Made by a program: the position numbers and the translations under genes. Positions 26,953 through 36,905 of a stretch of 64,000 nt of DNA are shown here, one piece after another. Numbering within the stretch: the stretch's first letter is position 1; each line of letters starts with the position of its first letter. The stretch spans positions 806,001-870,000 of the forward strand of contig NZ_OY787469.1 in the NCBI RefSeq assembly GCF_963678835.1, given 5' to 3'. The stretch is from an uncultured Desulfuromonas sp. GTDB taxonomy: Bacteria; Desulfobacterota; Desulfuromonadia; Desulfuromonadales; Desulfuromonadaceae. A model generated the notes under the pieces. That model saw nothing but the letters and a program-made list of their open reading frames with translations, was not told where the DNA came from and searched no databases.

Positions 26953-27281
26953 GGCTTTTCCTTTCTCGAGCCAGTAAGCATGAAATTTAAATCTAAAAAT
27001 GACTTTGAGTACAGCGCGATGTTTTTTACAAAAAACAGACTTTACATAAATGCAGACTAACTGTAAATATAAAATTAATATAAGTGAATATTTTTATAGT
27101 GGAAATTTCAGTAAAAACAGGGTGTTGAAGGCTAGATAAATTTTATGAAAGGTTAAAATCTTTAAAGTCTAATCCTCTCTATGCTTTTGCACATGAATAA
27201 ATTTTATTGACAGCGGCAAAAACGAGCTGCTAGCCTTCGAGGACATTTTGACTTAAAAATGTTTTCATCAAGGAGGCGGAT
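26953..27281. other. AT-rich intergenic upstream of rhs
   Basis: 329 bp, strongly AT-rich compared with both neighbours, holding the divergent promoters of the P-domain gene and the rhs gene. An AAGGAGGCGG lies just before the rhs ATG. No structured RNA recognised. Confidence 0.5.
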
Positions 27282-30200
27282 ATGCCCGTTTTGCGCTATT
27301 TTCTCTGTACGGCTCTTTTGGTTTTAATCTTTTCAGCTCAGGTCCTTGCCATTGACTGCTCGACAGTTGGCGGGATTTCAAACCTCGGTATAGAATACGT
27401 TCCTGATACCTGTCCGCCATACGGAGACAACGAAGTCGCCCACTTCATTGACACAATGCTGACATGTAGTGGTGGCAAGGTAACTCTTTATGCTCATTAC
27501 GGAGATACGATGGCTACACCGGCCCGCATTGCCGCCTATGCCGCCTCCAATAACTATCGTGTGATGTGGAACAAGGACAACGGCCATATTGTCGTAGTAC
27601 ATCGCTATTTTCGCGGCACTATTGACGGTGTGGCCATGACGAGTGTCCCCGCTGGAACCATCAATACCGAAGGCTTTAATCAAATTTTCACGCCAAATGC
27701 TTTTCCCGATGCGGATGGCAATGGCAATCCTGATTGCGCAGACAGTGGAGACGCTCCGGAAATTGAAAAAGAACCAGAGCCGGTCATCGGTGCGTGTGAA
27801 GTCGGTAATAGGTCTTTCGGTTCTCAAGTCAATGTTGCCAGCGGCAATCTCTCTTTGACACAACCCCTGTTTTCCGAAGCAGAAACCGGATTGCCCGGAG
27901 GGCTTTACTTTAGCTGGAATAGTTTGGGGAATGGTTGGCAGTTGAATCAGGATGTCCATTACGAACCCACCTGGGCTCCTGCTCCCGGCATCGCGTATAC
28001 CTGTACTCAAAGTGTTTCGAGTTGGACTGCCATCTTGAGCAGTGATAAGAATAACGACAATGGTGTCGTTTATCCGGTTAAGTGGACTGAAACCGGAACG
28101 GATTTTACGGTCGGCAGTTGCTCCATTGACGATGCTCCCTATATTCGCGTTCGTCAGGCCGATGGCGGCTACCTGTATTTTTCCGACACGTCAAGCGGCA
28201 GCGATCTTGCTTCGGTCAACGGCTCGTATGCCACTTGGTCGAACGAAGATCACAGCGTTACCTATCGTAACGGCACGCAATTGACCTTTAATGACGATGG
28301 GAAGATTCTCGAGCGCCGTGACCGTAACGGTCTTGTTGCCCAGTACAGTTATACCGACGATAAGCTGCAAAGCATCACCGACCGCTTCGGTCGTACCACC
28401 GTGTTCAGTCATGATGGCGATGGGCACATCACCACCATCACCGCTCCGGACAGCCGTAGCGTCAGCTTGACCTACAGTGACGGGCTGATCGCTTCAATAA
28501 CCACCAGCGATGGGCGAGCCTGGAGTTATACCTACAGTGATGGCCGCCTGACGCAAATCAGCGATCCCGCCGGGAACGAAAAAAGTTATGCTTACGACAG
28601 CAGCGGTCGCGTTGTGCAGGGCACCACCCCGGACGGCACCCGCACCATCAGCTACGATGACACCGCCAACGAGAGTGTTATTACCGACCGCGACGGCAGC
28701 CAGACCCTCCACGGCTATGACGCCGATCAACGTACGCCGCTCTACACCATTGATCCCCAGGGTGGAGAAACCCTTTACACGTACAACAGTCGCAACCAGT
28801 TGATTTCCACCAGCGACCAGGAATTGCGCACCCGCACCTCCACCTACAACACCCAAGGCGATCTGCTCACCGAAACCGATGCCGCCGGCATGACCACCAG
28901 CTACACCTACAACAGCAACGGCGATGTGACTGCCATCACCGATGCTGAGGGTAACACCACTCAGATCGCCTACGATGCCAACGGCAATCCCGTAACCGTC
29001 ATCCTGGCCAACGGCCTGCAGATTATCAACACCTACAACAGCCTCGGTCAACTCGTCAGTCGCCAGGATGTCAACGGCGGTGTGACCGGCTATACCTACG
29101 ATGCGAACGGTTTTCCCGCCCAAGTCATCACCCCCGACGGCAGCATCACCACCTACAGTTTTGACATTGGCGGTCGCCTGCTTAGCGAAACCGATGCCGG
29201 CGGATACGTTACCAGTTACACCTATGACAATGCCGGTCGCCTGGCTGGCAAAACCACGCCCGGCGGCGACACCACCAGCTACGGCTACAACGTTTTGGGA
29301 CACCTCACCAGCGTCCTTCACCCCGACGGAACCACGACCTGTCTGACCTATGACCACGCCGGTCGTCTGCTCAGCCTTACCGACGGCGCCGGGCGGAGTA
29401 CACAGTATCAATACAACAACCTCGGTCAGAGAACCGTCAGTACCGACGGCAACAGCAACAGCACCGACTACACCAGCAACTTCATGGACCAGCTCACCCG
29501 CATCACCGACCCGCTCGGCACGGTTACCGACCTGGTGTATCAGGACGATGGTCTCAGCCTGGCCGAGGTGATCGACGGTCGCGGCAACAGCCTGACCTAC
29601 AGTTACGATAGTGCCGGGCGCCTTATCCAAACCAACCAACACGGCGTCATCACCAGCTATACCTATAACAGCCTGGGGCAACTGGCGACACGCACCGACG
29701 CCCGTGGCATCGTCACCGAATACAGTTACGACAGCCTCGGTCGTTTGACCCAGCTTCATTTTCCAGCCGACAGCAGTCAGGATGTTCTTTACGGCTACGA
29801 TGCCGGTACCTGGGGTGGTGGCCAGCTGACCAGCATGCAAGATGCCGGTGGCAGCCACAGCTACGCTTACGACAGTCTGGGGCGTCTCGTCAGTCACACC
29901 TATACGTTGCAAAACACGGCTTACACCACCGACTATAGCTACGATACCACCGGCAACCTGGTCACTCTCAGTTATCCCGGTGGGTTTGCTGTGACAACCA
30001 GCTATGACGGCAACCATCGTCCCTTGAGCATACAGGCTGAGCTGGGCGACCAAACCCTGGATATCCTGACCCAGATCAGCTACGACACCAATGGCCGCCC
30101 CGTCCAATGGCAACATGGCAACGGTTTGCTCACCAGCGCCGGCTACGATGGCGGCGGTTTGCTGCAAAGTCTGACCCTGTCTTCGCATCTGGCGGAAGCA

Positions 30201-31763
30201 TACACCCGAGACGGCGCCGGTCAGCTCACCACCCTGACACGTTCCCTGCCGACCACCGGTCAGGACACCTATCAATACGATGTTGCCGGACAATTGATTT
30301 CCGCCGATAAAAACGACATCCTACGCACCTACAGCTACGACCCGGTCGGCAACCGCCTCACCCTCAATGAAGATGGCGAGATCGACACGTCCACCCTGGC
30401 CACGGACAGCAATCAGCTCCTCGCCGTCAGCGGCGTCAACGCCGAAAGCCGTCTCTACGACATCCAGGGCAACAGCCTGCAACTGTCCACGCCGCAGTTT
30501 GACGATCTGCAGTTGACCTACAACCAGAGTGGTCGTCTGAAAACCCTCAGCAACAGCGGCACGGTCAGCGACTATCTCTACGACGGCAACAACCTGCGCG
30601 TGGTCAAAGATAGTGCCGGTGTCGCCACCCACTACCATTACGACCTTCAGGGCCGCCTTCTCACTGAAACCGACAGTGACGGCACCTTGCGTCGTGCCGT
30701 GGTCTGGTATGGCGATACCCCGGCAGCTCTCATTGACATCGAGCCGTCCGAGCCGACCTTTTACACCTGCACCACCACGGAATCCCTCACCGGCGCCGCT
30801 GGTCCCGGTATGACCCTCGACACTGTTACTCACACGGTCGTTATTGAGAGTGGCGACTACGCCGGCACCTATGCCATCAGCGATGAGAACTGGCAGGTCT
30901 ATTCTTCAGGAATCGTGTTCATCTGGAGTGATGAGAGTTTTCAGATTCAAGGTGGATTCGCACCCGATTATGAACTGCCCACACGTAGCGGTGGTCTGGT
31001 CTTTTATCAAAAAAACGACGAAGGTAACTTCGAGATCGCCGATTTATACAAACTCTGGAAAGAAAGCGAAAGCGGCGGCAGCACCATCGCCACCCCGTAC
31101 CAGGTCCACACCGACCAGATTGGCGCTCCGGTGCTGCTTACCGACGCCACAGGCACGGCCGTCTGGTCCGCACAGTATGCCCCGTTCGGTCAGGCCACAA
31201 TCAACAACGATGTCGACGGTGACGGCACTGAGGTCATCTGCAACCTGCGCTTCCCCGGCCAGTACTTTGACGCGGAATCCGGTCTGCATTACAATTGGCA
31301 TCGCTACTATGAGCCACGGTCGGGGCGGTATATTACCTTAGATCCGATTGGTTTGGCTGGTGGGATTAATCTTTATGCTTATGTCCAAAACAATCCTATC
31401 AATTCCATTGATCAAGCAGGGTTAGCTCGGGAAGGAGCCAATTGCCCAAATAACTCGAATTGCGTACAAGATTGCCTTGAGAGAGAGTATGGTGATACCT
31501 ACACATGGGCTGCCAGCCTTAGTTATATAAGCATACCCTCTGCAGTCTATGAGTTGTATAGCAATGAGGTTGCAATGGCTTTAAAGAGATCTGCAACATC
31601 TAAGCTTTACTCTGATACAGCATACAGGGCTGGGAAGCGGCAAATGAAAACCTTGGCTCAATTTTCCAGATTTAACAATATGATGCTCGTGGCAGGCGTT
31701 GGTGCAACTTCGTTTCAAGTCACTGCATATATTTATTGCCAAGTGAGCTGTGCACTAAAATGA
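27282..31763 (+). CDS. Rhs/YD-repeat protein with C-terminal variable domain
   Basis: 1493 residues with a Sec signal peptide (1-23). After an N-terminal domain, NVASGNLSLTQPLFSEAETG (about 185-205) resembles the entry region before Rhs repeats. Some 35-40 YD repeats follow (about 330-1140; GRLTQISD, YSYDSLGRLTQL). The core ends in the hallmark YYEPRSGRYITLDPIGLAGG, NLYAYVQNNPINSIDQAGLA (about 1343-1381). The last 112 residues are variable tip: four cysteines, a hydrophobic segment (MMLVAGVGATSFQVTAYIYC), no toxin family recognised. Rhs shells usually enclose and deliver a C-terminal toxin. A small membrane-protein gene overlaps the stop by 4 bp and is a candidate immunity gene. No VgrG, Hcp or TcA gene is near. 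Confidence 0.88.
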   Translation: MPVLRYFLCTALLVLIFSAQVLAIDCSTVGGISNLGIEYVPDTCPPYGDNEVAHFIDTMLTCSGGKVTLYAHYGDTMATPARIAAYAASNNYRVMWNKDNGHIVVVHRYFRGTIDGVAMTSVPAGTINTEGFNQIFTPNAFPDADGNGNPDCADSGDAPEIEKEPEPVIGACEVGNRSFGSQVNVASGNLSLTQPLFSEAETGLPGGLYFSWNSLGNGWQLNQDVHYEPTWAPAPGIAYTCTQSVSSWTAILSSDKNNDNGVVYPVKWTETGTDFTVGSCSIDDAPYIRVRQADGGYLYFSDTSSGSDLASVNGSYATWSNEDHSVTYRNGTQLTFNDDGKILERRDRNGLVAQYSYTDDKLQSITDRFGRTTVFSHDGDGHITTITAPDSRSVSLTYSDGLIASITTSDGRAWSYTYSDGRLTQISDPAGNEKSYAYDSSGRVVQGTTPDGTRTISYDDTANESVITDRDGSQTLHGYDADQRTPLYTIDPQGGETLYTYNSRNQLISTSDQELRTRTSTYNTQGDLLTETDAAGMTTSYTYNSNGDVTAITDAEGNTTQIAYDANGNPVTVILANGLQIINTYNSLGQLVSRQDVNGGVTGYTYDANGFPAQVITPDGSITTYSFDIGGRLLSETDAGGYVTSYTYDNAGRLAGKTTPGGDTTSYGYNVLGHLTSVLHPDGTTTCLTYDHAGRLLSLTDGAGRSTQYQYNNLGQRTVSTDGNSNSTDYTSNFMDQLTRITDPLGTVTDLVYQDDGLSLAEVIDGRGNSLTYSYDSAGRLIQTNQHGVITSYTYNSLGQLATRTDARGIVTEYSYDSLGRLTQLHFPADSSQDVLYGYDAGTWGGGQLTSMQDAGGSHSYAYDSLGRLVSHTYTLQNTAYTTDYSYDTTGNLVTLSYPGGFAVTTSYDGNHRPLSIQAELGDQTLDILTQISYDTNGRPVQWQHGNGLLTSAGYDGGGLLQSLTLSSHLAEAYTRDGAGQLTTLTRSLPTTGQDTYQYDVAGQLISADKNDILRTYSYDPVGNRLTLNEDGEIDTSTLATDSNQLLAVSGVNAESRLYDIQGNSLQLSTPQFDDLQLTYNQSGRLKTLSNSGTVSDYLYDGNNLRVVKDSAGVATHYHYDLQGRLLTETDSDGTLRRAVVWYGDTPAALIDIEPSEPTFYTCTTTESLTGAAGPGMTLDTVTHTVVIESGDYAGTYAISDENWQVYSSGIVFIWSDESFQIQGGFAPDYELPTRSGGLVFYQKNDEGNFEIADLYKLWKESESGGSTIATPYQVHTDQIGAPVLLTDATGTAVWSAQYAPFGQATINNDVDGDGTEVICNLRFPGQYFDAESGLHYNWHRYYEPRSGRYITLDPIGLAGGINLYAYVQNNPINSIDQAGLAREGANCPNNSNCVQDCLEREYGDTYTWAASLSYISIPSAVYELYSNEVAMALKRSATSKLYSDTAYRAGKRQMKTLAQFSRFNNMMLVAGVGATSFQVTAYIYCQVSCALK

Positions 31764-31936
31764 AGAATATTTTTTTGAGAACATTCGCTGCACTGTTGGG
31801 AGTTTTTCTGGTTGTTGCAGGAATATGGAAATTCTTTGACCCAGTCTATGGCAGCCTTGTGGAGAAAGGGAGCTGTGTCTCGGCGTTATTATTTGGAGTA
31901 ATTTTTTTGAGGTTCTCTATTGCCGGTTTCCGGTAG
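31760..31936 (+). CDS. Small membrane protein, candidate Rhs immunity protein
   Basis: 58 residues from an ATG overlapping the rhs stop (ATGA). Two hydrophobic segments (TFAALLGVFLVVAGIW and VSALLFGVIFLRFSIAGF). The overlap and position are typical of rhs immunity genes. A membrane location would fit a tip toxin that acts on the inner membrane; this is inference. I do not recognise the family. Confidence 0.6.
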   Translation: MKNIFLRTFAALLGVFLVVAGIWKFFDPVYGSLVEKGSCVSALLFGVIFLRFSIAGFR

Positions 31937-31987
31937 ATACAGTTACAAATTTGTATCCTGTTGACAGCGAGTGTGTGGAAACAGAGT

Positions 31988-32201
31988 GAAAGCGGCGGCA
32001 GCACCATCGCCACCCCGTACCAGGCCCACACCGATCAGATCGGCCACCGATTCTGCTCACCGACGCCACAGGCACGGCCGTCTGGTCCGCACAGTATGCC
32101 CCGTTCGGTCAGGCCACAATCAACAGCGATGTCGACGATGACGGCACTGAGGTCGTGCGCAACCTGCGCTTCCCCGGCCAGTACTTTGACGCGGAATCCG
32201 G
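31988..32201 (+). pseudogene. Displaced rhs core fragment
   Basis: Close DNA match to 31071-31284 of the intact gene (from agcggcggcagcaccatcgc to tttgacgcggaatccgg) with a small deletion (gatcggccaccg versus gattggcgctccggtgctg) that breaks the frame. It is cut at 32202 by a MITE-like element. It probably represents an older rhs tip pushed downstream when the present tip was acquired. Confidence 0.85.
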
Positions 32202-32408
32202 AAACTAGGGACACTCCCGAATGGCACTAGTTTAAGAGAATTCTCAACAAAGTTAAGGACTTCTGTGCATCGAACAGTCCGAGAGGTTTTCCGGCACAAA
32301 CTGTTATAATTTCAGACTATTGGGGCTGTTCTCATTTGCACCTATGGGCAGTTCTGTTTTTACGCAAATCTTGCTTAAACTAGTGCCATTCGGGACACTC
32401 CCTAGTTT
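32202..32408. mobile_element. MITE-like element A (207 bp)
   Basis: Terminal inverted repeats of about 35 bp: left begins aaactagggacactcccgaa and ends ctagtttaag; the right end is its complement with the near-palindromic cactccc/gtgtccc inverted. No ORF. Inserted exactly at the break of the rhs fragment. The core differs from that of element B although the ends match. Confidence 0.75.
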
Positions 32409-32884
32409 CTCTAGGGTTTGGTCGCGTTTGCGAGATCACAAAATCATCTTCAATAGGCTCGTCAGCAAAATCTGTGGAAATACATCGGTTCCGGCAACTT
32501 GCCAAGTTCATGATATAGCGCGATTTGCAGGCATTTGAGCGTTCTGAAACCATAGGCTTTTCTCATAGTGAGTTTTACCTTCAGGTTCATGCCCTCAACC
32601 GCACCGCTTGATATTTCGCCTTTAGCCCTGAACCAGTTGAGGATCAGCGGCTTGTGCCTGCGTAACATTTTTGCGACCTTCTTCATCGGCTCAAGGTCGG
32701 TTTGCAATGTTCGGGGCACCCAGTTTTCGAGGAACTTTTCAGCGAAGTCGAATCGCTGATATTCCCAGAATCGCTGAAAATACTCGCGTAGCAGGTAGCC
32801 CTTGATCGACGCCAGGTTCAGTTTGAGCAACTCTCCCAAACTGGAGGTCTGCTTCTCCGAGAGATTCTCGAGGAAACTAGGAGG
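32409..32884 (-). pseudogene. ISL3 transposase fragment (C-terminal third)
   Basis: Frame 32462-32839 encodes about 125 residues nearly identical to the C-terminus of the transposase at 33285-34538 (GAVEGMNLKVKLTMRKAYGF, YHELGKLPEPMYFHRF). Homology continues to about 32866 (gagagattctcg) and then stops at element B. The upstream two-thirds are missing, so it is inactive. Confidence 0.85.
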
Positions 32885-33100
32885 AAACTAGGGACACTCC
32901 CGAATGGCGCTAGTTTAAGCACTTTCGTAGCAAACTCGGGACTGTTCCAAGCCCTATCTGGGGCTGTCCCAGATGTTTGCGGGCTATGGAACGCTGGTGG
33001 TTTGCACCGCAAAAGCCTGGGACAGCCCCCGTCCGGGGACAGTCCCGTTTTTGCTGCTTTTTCCCTTTAAGCTAGCGCCATTCGGGACACTCCCTAGTTT
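32885..33100. mobile_element. MITE-like element B (216 bp)
   Basis: Same terminal inverted repeat as element A (aaactagggacactcccgaa with ctagtttaag, complement at 33066-33100). The core holds gggactgtccc/gggacagcccc style palindromes. A relative in inverted orientation is at 52545-52720. It truncates the ISL3 fragment. Confidence 0.78.
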
Positions 33101-33176
33101 TTAAGGCGTCGCATTTGCGAGATCTCAAAATCATCTATCAATAGTCGAAATAAGAAAGGTCGGGGCCGCAGAATCC

Positions 33177-33200
33177 GCAATAGCAATAGCAATAGCAATA
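33177..33200 (+). repeat. Hexanucleotide microsatellite (gcaata)4
   Basis: Four perfect copies of gcaata followed by gcggcgg, in the non-coding flank of the intact ISL3 copy. Only this copy has it. Confidence 0.85.
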
Positions 33201-33284
33201 GCGGCGGACCTGTAAGGCAGATTCTGTAAATGCCCGACGGTTAGAGTAGCTTTTCATCTTAACCGCCATTCCTTTTTTGGCTCG

Positions 33285-34538
33285 TCAGAAAAATCTGTGG
33301 AAATACATCGGTTCCGGCAACTTGCCAAGTTCATGATATAGCGCGATTTGCAGGCATTTGAGCGTTCTGAAACCATAGGCTTTTCTCATAGTGAGTTTTA
33401 CCTTCAGGTTCATGCCCTCAACCGCACCGCTTGATATTTCGCCTTTAGCCCTGAACCAGTTGAGGATCAGCGGCTTGTGCCTGCGTAACATTCTTGCGAC
33501 CTTCTTCATCGGCTCAAGATCGGTTTGCAATGTTCGGGTCACCCAGTTTTCGAGGAACTTTTCAGCGAAGTCGAATCGCTGGTATTCCCAGAATCGCTGA
33601 AAATCCTCGCGCAGCAGGTAGCCTTTGATCGACGCCAGGTTCAGTTTGAGCAACTCTCCCAAACTGGAGGTCTGCTTCTCCGAGAGATTCTCGGGCCGTT
33701 TCAGCAGCAGCCAGCGTTTATGTTCGAGAACATTCTGCTGACCATCAGCCTTGAACTGCTTGACCTCGCTGCGCCGGATCTCGTCAATCGCCTCGTTGAA
33801 CTTCCGCATGATATGGAAGTGATCGAGAACGTTCAGCGCCTGCGGAGCCTTCTTGGCGATGACCTTGAGGTACGCGGCCCACATGTCGCTGCAAACGAAC
33901 TGGAGTTTGGCGCTTCGTTCCGGGCCGAACTCCTTGAAAAATCGCAGCAGCGTTTTGGCTTTGCGCTCAGGACCACTCCAGAGTAAGCGCCTGGCCCCGG
34001 CGTTGACCTGATAGACCAACGTCAGGTACTTGTGCCCTTTGAAAACGGCAACCTCGTCAACACCGATCTCGGTAACGCCTTCAAGGCTTCTGTGGGCGAG
34101 ACCGTAATCGACGACGAACTTGACGGCCCGGAAGACCGTGTCCCAACTGGTTTCAAAAAAACGGGCGGTCTCTTGCCAGGAAAGCCGTTTCGCCCAACGA
34201 GCCAGAAAAACTTGGTAAGCAATGGTCGTTCGCTCTTTCCCGTAGGCCCAAGGCAGCGCCTCAACCTTGACGCCATGCTCCGGGCAGTTAACCCGGCGCG
34301 GCGCATAGCGAAAAAAGGCTTTGAATGTCCAGATCGGCAGATACTCGAACAACCGTACCGGCTGCCGGTCATAAACCACGCATCGTTTCAGACACTCAGG
34401 GCAAATTGGCCGACTGTTGCGGCGCGGTTCAATGTCAATGACCAGGGCTTCCGTACCGCCAACCAGCATGACGCAGACGGAGCCATAAACGAACGACTTG
34501 AATCGCACGACCTTGTTCAGTAGAGTCTTTATCAGCAT
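33285..34538 (-). CDS. ISL3-family transposase (intact)
   Basis: 417 residues. N-terminal zinc-finger region (CPECLKRC, then NCPEHG), helix-turn-helix (RLSWQETARFFETSWDTVFR), and a DDE catalytic core: IGVDEVAVFKGHKYLTLVY (first Asp), FVCSDMWAAYLKVI (second Asp), GAVEGMNLKVKLTMRKAYGF (Glu). Full length for the family. An imperfect inverted pair ccgcagaatc (about 33166 and complement near 34635) might be part of the element ends, but I could not fix boundaries or target duplication. Confidence 0.9.
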   Translation of the reverse strand: MLIKTLLNKVVRFKSFVYGSVCVMLVGGTEALVIDIEPRRNSRPICPECLKRCVVYDRQPVRLFEYLPIWTFKAFFRYAPRRVNCPEHGVKVEALPWAYGKERTTIAYQVFLARWAKRLSWQETARFFETSWDTVFRAVKFVVDYGLAHRSLEGVTEIGVDEVAVFKGHKYLTLVYQVNAGARRLLWSGPERKAKTLLRFFKEFGPERSAKLQFVCSDMWAAYLKVIAKKAPQALNVLDHFHIMRKFNEAIDEIRRSEVKQFKADGQQNVLEHKRWLLLKRPENLSEKQTSSLGELLKLNLASIKGYLLREDFQRFWEYQRFDFAEKFLENWVTRTLQTDLEPMKKVARMLRRHKPLILNWFRAKGEISSGAVEGMNLKVKLTMRKAYGFRTLKCLQIALYHELGKLPEPMYFHRFF

Positions 34539-34666
34539 TGTTTCTTTTCTGGGGTATTGGATGTTTCTCGCAAATCCATCCTTATCCCTCAGGAGGAAAC
34601 AATGCTCTATTTTTTACCGCCGCCTACCCACAGATTCTGCGGAGGAGGCCCTTTTTTTGGGGTTCG
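34539..34666. other. ISL3 5' flank
   Basis: Non-coding sequence between two ISL3 copies containing cccacagattctgcggagga. A close variant (cccaccgattctgcgaagga) follows the degenerate third copy near 35309, marking the common upstream flank of the element. Confidence 0.5.
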
Positions 34667-35220
34667 TTAGCAAAATTTGTGGGAATACATTGGTTTGAGC
34701 AACTTGCCAAGCTCTTGATAGAAGGAGATATGCAGGCATTTGAAGGTTCTGAAGCCGTAGGATTTTTTCATGGTGGGTTTTACCTTCAGATTCATGCCCT
34801 CGACTGCACTGTTGGAAAGTCGACCCTTGACCTTGAACCAGTTCAAAATCAGCGGCTTTTGCTTGCGTAACATCCTGGCCACTTTCTTCATCGGTTTCAG
34901 GTCTGTTTGCAATGTTCGGGTATCCCGTTTTCGAGGAACTTTTTAGCGAAATCGATACGCGGATAGTCCCAAAAACGTTGAAAATCTTTTCGCAGCAGAT
35001 AAGCTTTGACCGACCAGGCCGTCAAATACGCGAGCAACCGCTGAGGCTGCCGGTCATAAATGGTGCAGCGCTTGCCGCATTCGGAGCAAAGTGACTGTTA
35101 CAACGCGGCTCGCTAGCAATAACAAGGCTTCCATGTCCGCGACCAGCATGGTGCACATGGAGCCATCAACGAACGGCTTGAATCGTTCTACTTTGTTCAG
35201 TTGAGTCTTTACCTGCCTTG
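34667..35220 (-). pseudogene. Diverged ISL3 copy with internal deletion
   Basis: The C-terminal part (34667-34912, SAVEGMNLKVKPTMKKSYGF) and a following stretch to about 35010 match the intact copy at lower identity. The sequence then jumps to the region encoding the transposase N-terminus (complement of 35030-35220). Roughly 650 bp are missing, including the first catalytic Asp. It is an older relative of the intact copy. Confidence 0.8.
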
Positions 35221-35408
35221 TCTTTCATGGGTTCGGGTTCAATAGTTCGGAAAAACCATTTTATCCGTCCGGAAAAACAATGCTCTTACTTTTACTGCCA
35301 GCTGCCCACCGATTCTGCGAAGGAGGCTTTTTTATTTATTCGCAGCCGGCATATTGAAACTCCTTGCGATTTGATATACATTGTATATACAAAAACCGTG
35401 AGGAAATC

Positions 35409-36905
35409 ATGACCCCGCTTTTGTTCTGGCACGTGAAAGAACCGCTCATGCATGATCAGATTTCATGCTTACTGGCGCCCTATACCGTCGAATGTGTCGA
35501 TGACAGGGACATGCAGTGGAGCGTGCTTGATGATCCCTCCTGGCACATCTGGCAAGACGGCTCTATTCTACTTTATGCCCACCACCAACCGTCTTTGCAA
35601 CTCTGGCAGGATAATGCAGTTCAATTCAGTGACACCAAGGTCTCGCCACGGGCGCGCTTTCCCCATCAACTACGCAACACGTCATTGGCTGAGCGCCTGA
35701 AAGCGCTGCTCGGCGTGCGAGCTTTCACTGAAAAGCAACGCATCTCATGGCGGCACACCGTTTTGGCCGTACGCAATGACGAGCAGAAGATTGTCAGCCG
35801 CCTGACCCTGATTCAACGCCCGGAGATCACCCTGTTCAGTCTGCACCCCCTGCGCGGTTATCAGCAGGAAACTGAAGCCATCTGCCGCCAACTGTCTTCG
35901 CTGGATATGCAGACCTGCGCTTCTCTGACCATGCGTCAAATACTCCTTTACAGCGGCCTTCAGGTTATGGTGCCACCCAAACAATTGACCTTTAACCTCA
36001 AACCCACTCAGGCAGGACAGCGGGCCGTCCTGCACATGGTCGAACGCCTGGTCGCTGTAGCCCGCCAACAGGAACAGGGTCTCTGTGACGACATTGATAC
36101 AGAATACACCCACCAGTATCGGGTGGCGTTGCGCAAGGCCCGTTCGTTGGTCAGTCTGTTTAAGACCTGCCTAGCGCAAAACTCCCGCAATGCCCTGAAG
36201 CAACAGCTGAAGCAATTGGCCCAACGCAGCAATCGTCTGCGTGATCTGGATGTGTTCCTGCTGGATCGCGACCATTACGCCTCCTTGCTTCCGACGGCAC
36301 TTCGTCCCGGTCTGAGCAACGCCTTTCAACGCATTCAGCGCCGGCGCAACCGGGAACAGAAACAACTAACAGCCCTGTTGCTTTCTGCGGGTTACCAGGA
36401 TGAAGTCCAGCAGTTGATGGCGAGTATCGAGCAAGCACAACAGCCGTTGACCAACAAGGGGGCCACGCCGATCAAGCGGTTAGCCGCCGAAAAAATTGCC
36501 CGTCAATACCGACAACTCTGCCGGGATGGTCTGAACATCGACGATACCACCGCCGATGCGGCCATTCACGCATTGCGCATTGAATGCAAAAAATTACGCT
36601 ACCTGCTCGAATTGTTCGGCGAACTGTTTGACCGCAAACGCATTAAACGGCTGATCAAAGAGCTCAAGCAACTTCAGGACATCCTCGGCCGCTTCAATGA
36701 CCTGACCGTGCAGCAGGAATTTCTCAGCCACCTGGCGACCACAACCCGTGACACGGCTCAAACCATCAGTCTCAATGCCCTGGTCGCGGTTCTTTATCAA
36801 CAGCATGTTCAGGAACGACAACGGGTGGTGAGCGCCGTTGCCGCCTTTGCCGCTGAAGACGTTGCCGCAGCCATTCAATCCCTGACCAGAGACGGAGACA
36901 TGTGA
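35409..36905 (+). CDS. CHAD-domain protein
   Basis: 498 residues from the ATG at 35409, preceded by GAGGA; an earlier in-frame start at 35364 is less likely. The N-terminal about 200 residues may be a degenerate CYTH-like or adaptor region. Residues about 215-490 are a CHAD domain, an alpha-helical bundle with conserved basic residues (YTHQYRVALRKARSLVSLFK; AIHALRIECKKLRYLLELFG). CHAD proteins bind inorganic polyphosphate and can localise to polyphosphate granules. It is the first gene of a four-gene cassette; its stop overlaps the ParA-like start by 1 nt. Confidence 0.88.
   Translation: MTPLLFWHVKEPLMHDQISCLLAPYTVECVDDRDMQWSVLDDPSWHIWQDGSILLYAHHQPSLQLWQDNAVQFSDTKVSPRARFPHQLRNTSLAERLKALLGVRAFTEKQRISWRHTVLAVRNDEQKIVSRLTLIQRPEITLFSLHPLRGYQQETEAICRQLSSLDMQTCASLTMRQILLYSGLQVMVPPKQLTFNLKPTQAGQRAVLHMVERLVAVARQQEQGLCDDIDTEYTHQYRVALRKARSLVSLFKTCLAQNSRNALKQQLKQLAQRSNRLRDLDVFLLDRDHYASLLPTALRPGLSNAFQRIQRRRNREQKQLTALLLSAGYQDEVQQLMASIEQAQQPLTNKGATPIKRLAAEKIARQYRQLCRDGLNIDDTTADAAIHALRIECKKLRYLLELFGELFDRKRIKRLIKELKQLQDILGRFNDLTVQQEFLSHLATTTRDTAQTISLNALVAVLYQQHVQERQRVVSAVAAFAAEDVAAAIQSLTRDGDM

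Noticed and set aside
28494-30293. 599-codon minus-strand frame inside rhs
   Set aside because: Antisense to the YD repeats; biased codon composition keeps it open. No domain or ribosome site.
31961-32230. 89-codon frame in the rhs relic
   Set aside because: It is the wrong frame of a displaced rhs fragment, running into a MITE-like element.
33177-33200. Possible CRISPR array
   Set aside because: Only a 6-bp microsatellite without spacers; no CRISPR repeats or cas genes found anywhere in the window.
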